Shown: positions 1 through 10,236 of the stretch, piece by piece | How positions within the stretch are numbered: the stretch's first letter is position 1 | Layout: each line of letters begins with the position of its first letter | From: an uncultured Erwinia sp. | GTDB lineage: Bacteria > Pseudomonadota > Gammaproteobacteria > Enterobacterales > Enterobacteriaceae | Reading direction: 5' to 3' | NCBI GenBank assembly: GCA_913775305.1 | Contig: CAJYIY010000034.1 | Coordinates: 1-55,175, forward strand | Length of the DNA stretch: 55,175 bases | The notes under the pieces: generated by a model | Database searches by the model: none | What the model saw: the letters and a program-made list of their open reading frames with translations, nothing else | What the model was told of the DNA's origin: nothing | Position numbers and translations under genes: made by a program

Positions 1-1901
<1,901 letters not shown>

Positions 1902-1906
1902 CTGAT

Positions 1907-1940
1907 GAAAGGATGGACCGGCATACGGTCCATCCTTTTT
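1907..1940. terminator. Bidirectional terminator between envZ and pckA
   Basis: An inverted repeat AAGGATGGACC / GGTCCATCCTT with a short loop is followed by a T-run, and preceded by GAAA that gives a T-rich end on the other strand. It sits in the 41-base gap between two convergent genes, so it can serve both. Confidence 0.85.
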
Positions 1941-1942
1941 CA

Positions 1943-3562
1943 TTACAGTTCAGGACCCGCTTTTACCAGCGCTTCACCGGCACTGGTATCGGTGAATTTA
2001 TCGAAGTTATCAATAAACCGCTGCGCTAAATCCCGTGCTTTCACCTCCCACTCTGCTGCGCTGCTGTAGGTATTGCGCGGATCCAGCAGGCTGGCATCCA
2101 CGCCGGGCAGTGACAGTGGCATTTCCAGATTGAAGATGGGTAGCGTGACGGTATCGGCCTTATCAATTTCGCCGCTCAGGATCGCATTGATAATGGCCCG
2201 GGTGTCCTTCAGGGAGATTCGTTTGCCGCTACCGTTCCAGCCGGTATTGACCAGCCATGCCTGTGCACCAGCGGCTTTCATGCGCTTTACCAGCACTTCA
2301 GCGTACTGCGTGGGATGCAGCGTCAGGAAGGCGGCGCCAAAGCACGCTGAGAAGGTCGGCGTCGGTTCGGTAATGCCGCGTTCGGTTCCGGCCAGCTTTG
2401 CCGTAAAGCCGGAAAGGAAGTGGTACTGGGTTTGATCTGCCGTGAGACGTGATACCGGAGGCAGCACGCCAAACGCATCAGCGGTCAGAAAAATGACTTT
2501 TTTTGCGTGGCCCGCTTTTGACACCGGCTTAGCGATATTATCAATATGATAAATCGGGTAAGAGACGCGGGTGTTTTCCGTTTTGCTGCCGTCGTCATAG
2601 TCCACCGAGCCGTCAGCACGAACCACGACGTTTTCCAGCAGTGCATCGCGGCGGATTGCGTGGTAGATCTCCGGTTCGGCCTGCATGGACAGCTTTATGG
2701 TTTTTGCGTAGCAGCCCCCTTCAAAGTTAAACACGCCGTCATCATCCCAGCCGTGTTCATCGTCACCGATAAGCCTGCGCAGTGGATCGGTTGAAAGCGT
2801 GGTTTTCCCGGTGCCAGACAGACCAAAGAATACCGCCACGTCGCCCTGTTCACCGACGTTTGCCGAGCAGTGCATAGAGGCAATACCCTTCAGCGGCAGC
2901 AGGTAGTTCATTATCGCGAACAGCCCTTTCTTCATTTCACCACCATACCAGGTGCCGCCGATGAGCTGAATCTTTTCGGTCAGGTTGAACGCGACAAAAT
3001 TTTCCGAGTTTAACCCCTGTTGCTGCCAGTGCGGGTTAGTGCATTTGGCTCCGTTCATGACAACGAAGTCAGGAACAAAGTTAGCCAGACCCTCGGCATC
3101 CGGGCGGATAAACATGTTTTTTACGAAGTGGGCCTGCCAGGCTACTTCGGTAATGAAACGTACGCACAGGCGAGTATCCGGGTTGGCGCCGCACCAGGCA
3201 TCCACCACAAAGAGACGCTTACCGGAAAGCTGGTGTGAAACAAGGGATTTGAGTGACTGCCACGTTTCCGGTGACAGCGGATGATTATCATTTTTCCCTT
3301 TACCTTCGTCGCTCCACCACAGCGTGTTGCGAGTGGTTTCATCACGTACCAGATACTTATCTTTAGGTGAACGGCCGGTAAAAATACCGGTGTCTACGGC
3401 AACGGCACCGGACTGGGTGACGGTACCGCGCTCAAAGCCGGTCAAACCGGGTTGCGTTTCTTCCATAAACAGCGTGTCATAATCGGGATTATGAACCACC
3501 TCAACCGTATCAGTGATGCCATAAGCGACGAGGTCCAGCGTGGTCTGGTCGTTAGCGCGCAT
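1943..3562 (-). CDS. pckA: Phosphoenolpyruvate carboxykinase (ATP)
   Basis: Cytosolic gluconeogenic enzyme that converts oxaloacetate and ATP to phosphoenolpyruvate, CO2 and ADP. The 539 residues match the family (540 in E. coli). The kinase-1a P-loop [11 protein letters not shown] lies near residues 247-257, followed by the metal-binding acidic segment [13 protein letters not shown]. The Arg/Lys-rich substrate site (TGRSPKDK) lies near residue 64. The ATG has a strong AAGGAG ribosome binding site about 7 bases upstream. It is monocistronic and convergent with envZ, as in E. coli. I did not find a convincing CRP box upstream. Confidence 0.98.
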   Translation of the reverse strand: MRANDQTTLDLVAYGITDTVEVVHNPDYDTLFMEETQPGLTGFERGTVTQSGAVAVDTGIFTGRSPKDKYLVRDETTRNTLWWSDEGKGKNDNHPLSPETWQSLKSLVSHQLSGKRLFVVDAWCGANPDTRLCVRFITEVAWQAHFVKNMFIRPDAEGLANFVPDFVVMNGAKCTNPHWQQQGLNSENFVAFNLTEKIQLIGGTWYGGEMKKGLFAIMNYLLPLKGIASMHCSANVGEQGDVAVFFGLSGTGKTTLSTDPLRRLIGDDEHGWDDDGVFNFEGGCYAKTIKLSMQAEPEIYHAIRRDALLENVVVRADGSVDYDDGSKTENTRVSYPIYHIDNIAKPVSKAGHAKKVIFLTADAFGVLPPVSRLTADQTQYHFLSGFTAKLAGTERGITEPTPTFSACFGAAFLTLHPTQYAEVLVKRMKAAGAQAWLVNTGWNGSGKRISLKDTRAIINAILSGEIDKADTVTLPIFNLEMPLSLPGVDASLLDPRNTYSSAAEWEVKARDLAQRFIDNFDKFTDTSAGEALVKAGPEL

Positions 3563-3897
3563 GTTACTGCTCCTTTTTCGGTTTTTACTACAGCAGATTG
3601 TAAGGGTACTTCGATTGCTTCGGCGTGATAGCCCGCAGGTTCCTGATGCGGAGGGGGTACATCACGATCGCGCGCAGTGTACACCTGTTATCCGGGAGAG
3701 AAAGGGCCAGGGGACAGAAATGAGAGGCAAAGCAGGAATCACTGAAAAACAGAGCAAAAATATATATTAAAGCAGGGTCAATCAGGCTTCGATGAGTGCT
3801 AAGTTTTGCTAAAAGGCATTTTACCCGATGTCAGCGCAGTTCAGATTTTTCTTATGAAGATGAAACCAAACGATAACACCGGGTAAGGAGATTAATG
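3563..3897. other. Intergenic region upstream of pckA
   Basis: This 335-base gap holds the pckA ribosome binding site and presumably its promoter (minus strand). No convincing ORF, RNA gene or hairpin terminator was seen for the fimbrial gene that ends at 3898 on the same strand. Confidence 0.5.
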
Positions 3898-4668
3898 CTA
3901 TTGCCACTCTATAACCAGCACGGTAGAACCGGATTTATACCCGGTAGTGGTGCCAGTCGATATTGCCTGGAAATTAACCTTGAAATTCGTCGTGACGTTT
4001 TTCTGCGCCGTTAACTTATACGTCGACTTGCCATTATCGAAGGCCACTTTCACTTTGGCATCCCCCACGGGAATGTATGCGCCATCATAGTAACCCATGA
4101 AACTCATTGATATATCTGCATTATTATCGCACCTTAACGTGCCTGGCATCGTAGTCGTTAGATTTGTCGAGCCTAACGCCACATTTCCAAAACTGACCCT
4201 TAGGGGAACTGAGGTGTCGCACTTTATGCCATTTGGAGGCGATGGGGTCAGAGTACTGAAGGACCAGCCACCTTGTTGGGCACCGTTACCTATTTGGCAA
4301 TAGACCGATGCAGTATAATACGGTCCTGTATCCGCAAAACCTATATGCTGCGTGGCCAAAACACCCTTACTAAGAATTTCATTTATAATTTTTACGGATT
4401 CCTGCTTTGAGCTCGTACACCATCTGCTATTATCTTGATAATTCCAAAAATCTCTACCCGTTTCGTGTACGGTGATCTGTATAGCTGAATAGATTTGTGA
4501 TATAGGCATAAATTGCAGATCGTTTTCATTAATACGTCCAGTGACTTTGTATCCGCCCCCTAAGTAGAGTTTTTCAAATGCCAGGCTGGCACCTTCAACC
4601 TTTAAAGGCAGAATAAAAGAAAGCCCTAATATAAAATATGGCAGCTTTAATTTTTTAATATCTTTCAC
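3898..4668 (-). CDS. Fimbrial tip adhesin-like protein (MrpH/PapG-type layout)
   Basis: Predicted secreted two-domain fimbrial adhesin of 256 residues. A signal peptide spans about residues 1-26 (charged start, hydrophobic core LPYFILGLSFILPL, cut near VEGA). The N-terminal half has one cysteine pair (RWCTSS and VYCQIG) and would be the receptor-binding domain. The C-terminal half begins near IKCDTS, has a second pair (KCDTS, LRCDNN), and resembles the pilin domain of tip adhesins. The start is GTG, chosen because AAGGAT lies 8 bases upstream and the signal peptide begins there. It follows a minor pilin gene by about 70 bases, the order seen at the 3' end of pap- and mrp-type operons. No usher, chaperone or major pilin lies nearby. 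Base composition is clearly more AT-rich than in neighbours. The fold class is fairly sure; ligand and exact subfamily are unknown. Confidence 0.72.
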   Translation of the reverse strand: MKDIKKLKLPYFILGLSFILPLKVEGASLAFEKLYLGGGYKVTGRINENDLQFMPISQIYSAIQITVHETGRDFWNYQDNSRWCTSSKQESVKIINEILSKGVLATQHIGFADTGPYYTASVYCQIGNGAQQGGWSFSTLTPSPPNGIKCDTSVPLRVSFGNVALGSTNLTTTMPGTLRCDNNADISMSFMGYYDGAYIPVGDAKVKVAFDNGKSTYKLTAQKNVTTNFKVNFQAISTGTTTGYKSGSTVLVIEWQ

Positions 4669-4737
4669 GTTATATCCTTATTTCTAAGCGGCATTCCTTT
4701 CTGGGATGAGATGTGTCTGACAGTATGTAAAAATATT

Positions 4738-5241
4738 TCAGTTATAAGAAAGATTTATGGTCGCGCCAGCACTAAACGTCCCACCGGGTAGCTTTACCCC
4801 TTCGTTCCTGACCAGAACCGCAGCTAACTCCGGCACCTGATTGGGCCAGGTAAAAGGCAGCCAGGTGTTTATGGGTAGCCCCCGGTTGTTGGCCAGCATT
4901 TTTATTCCCAGATCAGGATTTGTTGTCTGGAGAAGTTGATCGCCAACATTGAAGTTGGCGGTTTGACCGCTGATTTGCAGATTGACATCAGCTGTACTTT
5001 TACCCGGGCAGGTGATGTCAAGTGGGACAGGCTGCTTTTTATACGCCTGACCGTCAATTTTTTCGACCTGCACCTCATCAAAAGCAACGGTAATCACTTT
5101 GTTATTATTGACCACACACTGTGGTTGAACCACGGTCATGTCGATGTAAATCGTCCATTCTGCAGAAGCCCACAGCTGGCAGGGAACAAAAAGCAGAATG
5201 AAAAAGTAGCGTATTTTCAACATACTCCTGGTTATTTTCAT
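4738..5241 (-). CDS. Minor fimbrial subunit (PapF/MrpG-like pilin domain)
   Basis: Predicted exported pilin-fold subunit of about 167 residues. It has a signal peptide (KIRYFFILLFVPCQLWA) cut near ASA. Two mature cysteines (PQCVV and DITCPG) are spaced as in pilin domains. The C-terminal beta strand ends in INLSYN with the penultimate Tyr typical of donor-strand-exchanged subunits. The start chosen is MKITRS; MLKIRY six codons later is possible but its AGGAG lies only one base away. An in-frame TTG further upstream gives a longer protein without a better ribosome binding site. It lies just upstream of the adhesin-like gene, probably in one transcript. Without its own usher and chaperone it would need those of another cluster, or be a relic. 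Confidence 0.7.
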   Translation of the reverse strand: MKITRSMLKIRYFFILLFVPCQLWASAEWTIYIDMTVVQPQCVVNNNKVITVAFDEVQVEKIDGQAYKKQPVPLDITCPGKSTADVNLQISGQTANFNVGDQLLQTTNPDLGIKMLANNRGLPINTWLPFTWPNQVPELAAVLVRNEGVKLPGGTFSAGATINLSYN

Positions 5242-5627
5242 TTCAATATTCCGGATTGCTGGATTTATCGATGCCAAATCATACCAAAAGCATTTTCTCT
5301 GTGCTGGAAAGTAATGAAGGATTTTTAAATTATAAGTGAAGTTCCTATAATTAATGAATTACGCGATATTAAATGCTGGAGATGTTATTTTTATTATCGA
5401 TGGGTTTTTTTTAAGAAACGTTTATTTAGCTCTCGCTGTGATCAATACTTAGAATAACTAAAAATTCAAAGATGGCATAATTTTAAATTTTTTCCTATTT
5501 ATGTTAACTGTTGGTTTAAAAAAGTCGCATAATGTTATTTTTGTGTTTATTATTGTGAATATAAAAAGAGTCGCCCGTCAGACCACTCTTTTTATTCATT
5601 TCAATTTCAATCAGTTATTTTCGTCAT
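5242..5627. other. AT-rich intergenic region between fimbrial pair and hslO
   Basis: About 386 bases with conspicuously AT-rich sequence (long A/T runs between 5330 and 5600). It holds the hslO terminator and presumably a promoter for the fimbrial pair. No ORF with recognisable similarity, and no transposase fragment, was seen. Confidence 0.5.
5563..5593 (-). terminator. Terminator downstream of hslO
   Basis: A nine-base inverted repeat AAAAAGAGT / ACTCTTTTT with a 13-base loop lies about 35 bases beyond the hslO stop. A/T runs on both sides mean it could act in both directions. Confidence 0.65.
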
Positions 5628-6506
5628 TTAGTGAACACGATCGGCTTCACCCGCTGACCCTTTGCGGATCGCCGCGACATCCACCGCATCATAGACATAA
5701 TGACTGCCGCAGTAGTCACAGTGCATATCGATCTGTCCGTCCTCCTCCAGGATCTGATTGACGTCTTCTTCCGCCAGCGTACTCAGCACTTCGCCGCAGC
5801 GTTCGCGGGAACAGGTGCATTTGAAGATGACGTTTTGTGGATCGTAAACGGTCACCTCTTCCTCGTGATAAAGACGCCACAACACCTCGTTGGCAGGCAG
5901 ACCGAGCAACTCTTCGGTTTTGATGGTTTCAGTCAGGGTGGCGAGATGATTAAAGTCATCAAGACCAGCATCCTGTGCCGGCAACACCTGCAGCAGGATC
6001 CCTGCCGCACCAGAAAGACCATCATGTTCACCGGTGCGAATAAACAGCCGCGTTGGCAACTGCTCAGAACGCATAAAATAGTCTTCCAGGCAGGCGGCAA
6101 GGGTATCGCCCTCAAGGCCAACGACACCCTGATAGCGCTCGCCTTCTTTCGGAGAAAGGGTAATCACCAGGTAGCCGTTGCCAACCATCTCTTTCAGGCT
6201 GCTGCCTTCGGCGATTTCGCCCTGTGTGCGGGCTACGCCGCGCATTTCCTGATGATGATTACCGTTGATCACCGCAAGGTTCAGCGGGCCGTCGCCCTGC
6301 AGTTGAACAGTGATATCGCCGTCAAACTTCAGCGTGGCGGTTAGCAGACTGGTTGCAACCAGCAGTTCACCAAGGATTTGCTGAACGGGCTGCGGATAAT
6401 CGTGGCCGCTGATGATATCGCGCCAGGTCTGGGATACGGTGACCAGTTCGCCACGCACGGCGTGGTTTTCAAACAGGTAACGATGCATTTGGTCTTGCTG
6501 GGACAT
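5628..6506 (-). CDS. hslO: Redox-regulated chaperone Hsp33
   Basis: Cytosolic holdase activated by oxidation and unfolding. Length is 292 residues as in E. coli. The N-terminal substrate-binding domain is followed by the C-terminal zinc switch with four cysteines, CxC in FKCTCSRER and CxxC in MHCDYCGSH, all present. The gene lies downstream of hslR on the same strand with a 22-base gap, as in E. coli, so the two are probably co-transcribed. Confidence 0.97.
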   Translation of the reverse strand: MSQQDQMHRYLFENHAVRGELVTVSQTWRDIISGHDYPQPVQQILGELLVATSLLTATLKFDGDITVQLQGDGPLNLAVINGNHHQEMRGVARTQGEIAEGSSLKEMVGNGYLVITLSPKEGERYQGVVGLEGDTLAACLEDYFMRSEQLPTRLFIRTGEHDGLSGAAGILLQVLPAQDAGLDDFNHLATLTETIKTEELLGLPANEVLWRLYHEEEVTVYDPQNVIFKCTCSRERCGEVLSTLAEEDVNQILEEDGQIDMHCDYCGSHYVYDAVDVAAIRKGSAGEADRVH

Positions 6507-6528
6507 ATGTTTTCTCTCGTTGTGCGAA

Positions 6529-6930
6529 TTATTCTTCGCCAGAATTTTTGAATTTCATCAGATCACGACGCTCTTTTTTATCCGGCCGCCGGTCAGGATG
6601 AGGCATGCTGAGTGCGTTCATTTTTCGCGCCAGTGCCACTTTTTCCCGTTTTTCAATGCTCTGTTCCGTTTCGCGATACAACAGCTGCGCTTCTGAGGCG
6701 GGACCCCGTTTATCACTCAGCGCCTGAATGATGACCGTACGTTCATCGTTACCCTGGCGCAGGGTCAGTTCGGCGGCCACTTCTACCAGCTTGCTCGGTT
6801 TGCTACGCTGACCGTTATAGTGGACTTTGCCACCCTCGATCATTTCGCGTGCTGCGGAACGGGTTTTATAAAAACGCGCGGCCCAGAGCCATTTATCGAG
6901 TCTGACCCCTTCTGTGGGTTTATCTTTCAT
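6529..6930 (-). CDS. hslR: Heat-shock ribosome-associated protein Hsp15
   Basis: RNA-binding protein that recognises 50S subunits carrying stalled nascent chains and helps recycle them. The S4-type RNA-binding fold is seen in [28 protein letters not shown] (shown in part: key residues RLDKWLW and GGKVHYNG). The start at MKDKPTEG gives 133 residues, the E. coli length, with AGGAG 6 bases upstream; the longer open frame upstream is not supported. In E. coli yrfG lies upstream of hslR; here the next gene upstream is igaA. Confidence 0.95.
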   Translation of the reverse strand: MKDKPTEGVRLDKWLWAARFYKTRSAAREMIEGGKVHYNGQRSKPSKLVEVAAELTLRQGNDERTVIIQALSDKRGPASEAQLLYRETEQSIEKREKVALARKMNALSMPHPDRRPDKKERRDLMKFKNSGEE

Positions 6931-7047
6931 CGCTGCTCCTGTCGGGAATCTCCCTATGTATGGGTCATTCCCGTCTCTTTCAAGCTGCAGGTGGGTGTGC
7001 AATCAGTGCGGAGATTATCAGCCTTAAAAATAGCACAAATGCATGGG

Positions 7048-9186
7048 TCAGAACATTGGCCGAACGGCGTTAATCTTACCGGGAGTAAGGTTAAGGCAGT
7101 TGTCGTAATAGCGCTGGATCTCCTGCAGGCGAATACGATTACGATTCATCCTGCGCAGCGCCAGCAGGAGATTTATCGTTATCGTCGCTGCGAGAATAAG
7201 CAGCAGCAGGCTGGTGCCGAGATAGCGCCAGAGGGTGACGGAATTGGGTTCGCTGTGCAGGGCGATATGCCGGGTGCCATTGGCATCGGTTGAAATATTG
7301 GTGATGATACCACTGGCAGTAAATGGCGTTTGCAGCAGCATTCCCGCCAGCCGTTGCAGCTCTGGCCACTGATCGGGGGCATTATAATCGAACAGTGACA
7401 CGGAGGGTGCCGGATGGCTGACCAGCGAGCGCCCCTCATCGCTGTAGATCAAAAATCCTCCCGGTGGTGGGCTGTTAAGCATCTCTGCCGCCCGGCGCGT
7501 CTCGCGATAGAAGAACGTTGAGGTTGCCGTATTCACCAGGTTTTCCAGCGCTTCGGCGCTCACCGGACGCAGCAGAACGTTCATGCCTCGCAGTGCTCCG
7601 GAATTAGCGCGATGTACCAGCGTGCTCCAGTCTTTGGCGTTACCGAGGTTAACCAGCGCATTTTTCAACCGCACGCAGTCCAGTTTCTGACTGCACAGAT
7701 CCTGAGTTTTTAACACGATATCTGAAAAATCGTCCAGCAGGGTCATGCCGGATTTCTGAATCGCCGTTGCCAGTTGCGGATTCAGCTTCGGATCGGTGTT
7801 GGTCTGTGGATGAAGCTGCTGACGCGTTGTGTCCAGCAGAGCCGTTGCCTTATCGATAATATCCGACTGCGGCAGAGGCAGGGCAGGGGCGGTATTCCAG
7901 TAAAGGGCTGAGCAGTCAAACGGCATAAAGACGTAGCTGCGATTTCCCTGATAGGCTTCAGGAATGGAACACATACCGATTCCCTTCACCTTCAGGCTGT
8001 CGCCCACGTGCAGTGTGGTTTTCTCCAGTTCGGAAACCTCAGTGACCTGCAAACTGTCGGTGCCCTTAATCCATGCCACGCTGAGTTTGAGCGGCATGCT
8101 GAGGGGGATCAGAGTCATCAACAGCACCATCACCACCAGCGCGCAGGCGGCAAGCACCACATTTTTCCGCCAGCGCTGAATGGGGAAATTACGCACCTCA
8201 TCCTGTAATGACAAAAAGCGCCCCTGGCGCACAACGTGCCTGTTCAGATAGATATCTATTTCCGTTGTTTGCCCCAGGTCCTGGGCGAGATAATTCTGCC
8301 AGTGCGCAGGATAAATCAGGTCAATACTGCCCAGAGAGATGTTACTTGCCTGCCCCTGATTTGATTCACCAAACAGACCCCAACGCTTCGGTGCCCCTCT
8401 CAGACAATGTATTTCGCGCAGATCGCTATCCGCAGGTCGGCGGTAAAGGAACCAGCAACTCACCAGCGTCATGGTGATCCCGGCCAGAACCAGCCACGGG
8501 GCCAGGATGACCGGGCTGACCAGACCAAGGAAAAACAGCAGCAGGGCAGTGCCGATGACCAGAGCTTCACGAGTGCCCTCGGGACGGCTTAATGCGTACT
8601 CTTCCGGGCTTTCTTTGCGGACGCGAAGCAGTTCTATTGGCTCGCTTTCTGCCTTACGGATAGAGGCATTCTGGGCCGTTGTCCGCAGCGCAGGGGCTAA
8701 TACGGGCGTCTCCCGGTTGTACTCGGTGAGCAGGTGGCCGTTCAGTGAAATGACCAGGGGAATGGTCTGCGTTTTGATTAGCTCGACGTAATTTTCATCG
8801 GTAATGTACTGCTCCCAGAGTGGCGGAAGGTGGACCTCTACCGCATCAAGATAGTAGCGCCATTTATGCGGTTCATCCGTGGACAGTCCGTAGCGGGTAA
8901 TGGCACGGGTAACGGGATAAACGTTATTACTTAGCGAGGTCAGAACCAGCTGTTCCTGGGTGCTGCTGGCACCGGTTGGCAGGATCGTCGAACGGCTGCG
9001 AGCCAGAGATGACAGGTAGCGCTCAACGGCCGCGCGCTCTTTGTCGCTCAGCTTACGCTGGGGTGGGCTTGAAAATGGCAGAGGCTTAGCCAGCGGTGAG
9101 CGACGGCGTAGTGCATACCAAAATACACAACCAGCTACGATTGAGCAGGCCAGTATTGCAAGCAATATGCTAACCAGTGTGCTCAT
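7048..9186 (-). CDS. igaA: IgaA family inner-membrane repressor of the Rcs phosphorelay
   Basis: Inner-membrane protein (YrfF/UmoB family) that restrains the Rcs envelope stress pathway through RcsD. The 712 residues match the family length (about 711). Membrane segments are visible at about residues 5-24, a pair between 208 and 250, one near 340-362 before the long periplasmic domain, and a last one near 655-680. The periplasmic domain contains paired cysteines, for example IGMCSIPE, FDCSALYW and DLCSQKLDC. The gene is monocistronic here and diverges from nudE. IgaA is essential in some enterics when Rcs is intact. Confidence 0.93.
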   Translation of the reverse strand: MSTLVSILLAILACSIVAGCVFWYALRRRSPLAKPLPFSSPPQRKLSDKERAAVERYLSSLARSRSTILPTGASSTQEQLVLTSLSNNVYPVTRAITRYGLSTDEPHKWRYYLDAVEVHLPPLWEQYITDENYVELIKTQTIPLVISLNGHLLTEYNRETPVLAPALRTTAQNASIRKAESEPIELLRVRKESPEEYALSRPEGTREALVIGTALLLFFLGLVSPVILAPWLVLAGITMTLVSCWFLYRRPADSDLREIHCLRGAPKRWGLFGESNQGQASNISLGSIDLIYPAHWQNYLAQDLGQTTEIDIYLNRHVVRQGRFLSLQDEVRNFPIQRWRKNVVLAACALVVMVLLMTLIPLSMPLKLSVAWIKGTDSLQVTEVSELEKTTLHVGDSLKVKGIGMCSIPEAYQGNRSYVFMPFDCSALYWNTAPALPLPQSDIIDKATALLDTTRQQLHPQTNTDPKLNPQLATAIQKSGMTLLDDFSDIVLKTQDLCSQKLDCVRLKNALVNLGNAKDWSTLVHRANSGALRGMNVLLRPVSAEALENLVNTATSTFFYRETRRAAEMLNSPPPGGFLIYSDEGRSLVSHPAPSVSLFDYNAPDQWPELQRLAGMLLQTPFTASGIITNISTDANGTRHIALHSEPNSVTLWRYLGTSLLLLILAATITINLLLALRRMNRNRIRLQEIQRYYDNCLNLTPGKINAVRPMF

Positions 9187-9586
9187 GCTTCCCTCATTCC
9201 TGCCACAATGCTCCTGTTACGATTCTGGCGTACGGCTTCGGTCATCTCTGAACCAATAATCGCGGATTCAGATTGCACTGACAATCGTCGTCGGAAACAT
9301 AAATTTTAATGAAATCATGATGGTAAATAATAGCATGCCTTTCCTTGCCTGAATCTTACCAGGCATTTGCACGATTAAGTATCGGTATAATCCTATTTGC
9401 CAGGGCTGAGACTGACTTTCATTGAAAGATTTTCCTTATATTAACAATGATTTGTTATAAATAAGCAAAATGATCCGTGCGATGATTGGTTTCCTGGTGC
9501 GGCTACCGCACAATAGTGTAAATGCGGTCAGCGTCCAGCGTTGCGCGGACGATGGCATTTATCTTCGGCTTATTCCTGGGGCCCTT
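9187..9586. promoter_or_regulatory. Divergent igaA/nudE control region
   Basis: About 400 bases between the divergent starts. A perfect TATAAT (9386-9391) faces nudE, but a good -35 at 17 bases is not seen, so the promoter call is weak. An in-frame ORF extends upstream of nudE through part of this region but lacks support as coding sequence. Nothing else was recognised. Confidence 0.35.
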
Positions 9587-10153
9587 ATGACCAGACGATT
9601 ACAAAAACCTGAAATCCTCAACGTTGAGGCCGTTGCCCGTTCGCGGTTATTTACCGTCGAGGCCGTTGATCTGGTCTTCAGCAACGGCGCCCGACGGGTG
9701 TACGAGCGGATGCGTCCCTCTGACCGCGAAGCCGTCATGATTGTCCCGATTATCGACAACCACCTGATTCTGATTCAGGAGTATGCGGTGGGGCTTGAAA
9801 GTTATGAGCTTGGCTTTCCCAAAGGATTGATTGATCCGGGTGAGACGCCGTTTGAGGCGGCAAACCGCGAGCTGAAAGAAGAGGCGGGTTTTGGGGCGCA
9901 TCAGTTGGAAAAACTGGGTAAGCTCACCATGGCCCCCTCCTATTTCTCCAGCCAGATGAATATTGTCGTGGCGGAAGGGCTTTATCCGGAGAAGCTGGAA
10001 GGGGATGAACCTGAACCGCTGCCGCAGCTGCGCTGGCCGCTGGACAACCTGCTGGCGCTGCTGGAGGAGCCTGATTTCCGCGAAGCACGCAACGTCAGTG
10101 CGCTATTCCTGGTGCGGGAATGGCTGGTAAGACAAGGGCGCCTCAGCTACTGA
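9587..10153 (+). CDS. nudE: ADP compounds hydrolase NudE (Nudix)
   Basis: Cytosolic Nudix hydrolase acting on ADP-ribose, NADH and Ap3A-type dinucleotides. The Nudix box is complete: GLIDPGET, seven residues, then RELKEEAGF near residues 82-104. The start at MTRRLQKPE gives 188 residues, close to E. coli (186), preceded by TGGGG. A 39-codon longer open frame exists upstream but does not resemble the family. The gene is convergent with mrcA and shares a terminator with it. Confidence 0.95.
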   Translation: MTRRLQKPEILNVEAVARSRLFTVEAVDLVFSNGARRVYERMRPSDREAVMIVPIIDNHLILIQEYAVGLESYELGFPKGLIDPGETPFEAANRELKEEAGFGAHQLEKLGKLTMAPSYFSSQMNIVVAEGLYPEKLEGDEPEPLPQLRWPLDNLLALLEEPDFREARNVSALFLVREWLVRQGRLSY

Positions 10154-10189
10154 TCGCCTGAGACCATCTCTCTGCGCTGATCAAAAAAA

Positions 10190-10213
10190 GAAGCCGGATT
10201 AATCCGGCTTCTT
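10190..10213. terminator. Bidirectional terminator between nudE and mrcA
   Basis: Perfect inverted repeat GAAGCCGGATT / AATCCGGCTTC, flanked by an A-run on the left (AAAAAAAG). It is centred in the gap between convergent genes and is strongest as the mrcA terminator on the minus strand. Confidence 0.8.
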
Positions 10214-10236
10214 CGTGATTAAGGCGCTAAAACCTG

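Noticed and set aside
9470..9586. 39-codon in-frame extension upstream of nudE
   Set aside because: The NudE family starts at the MTRRLQKPE Met; the added residues do not resemble it and no better ribosome binding site is present.
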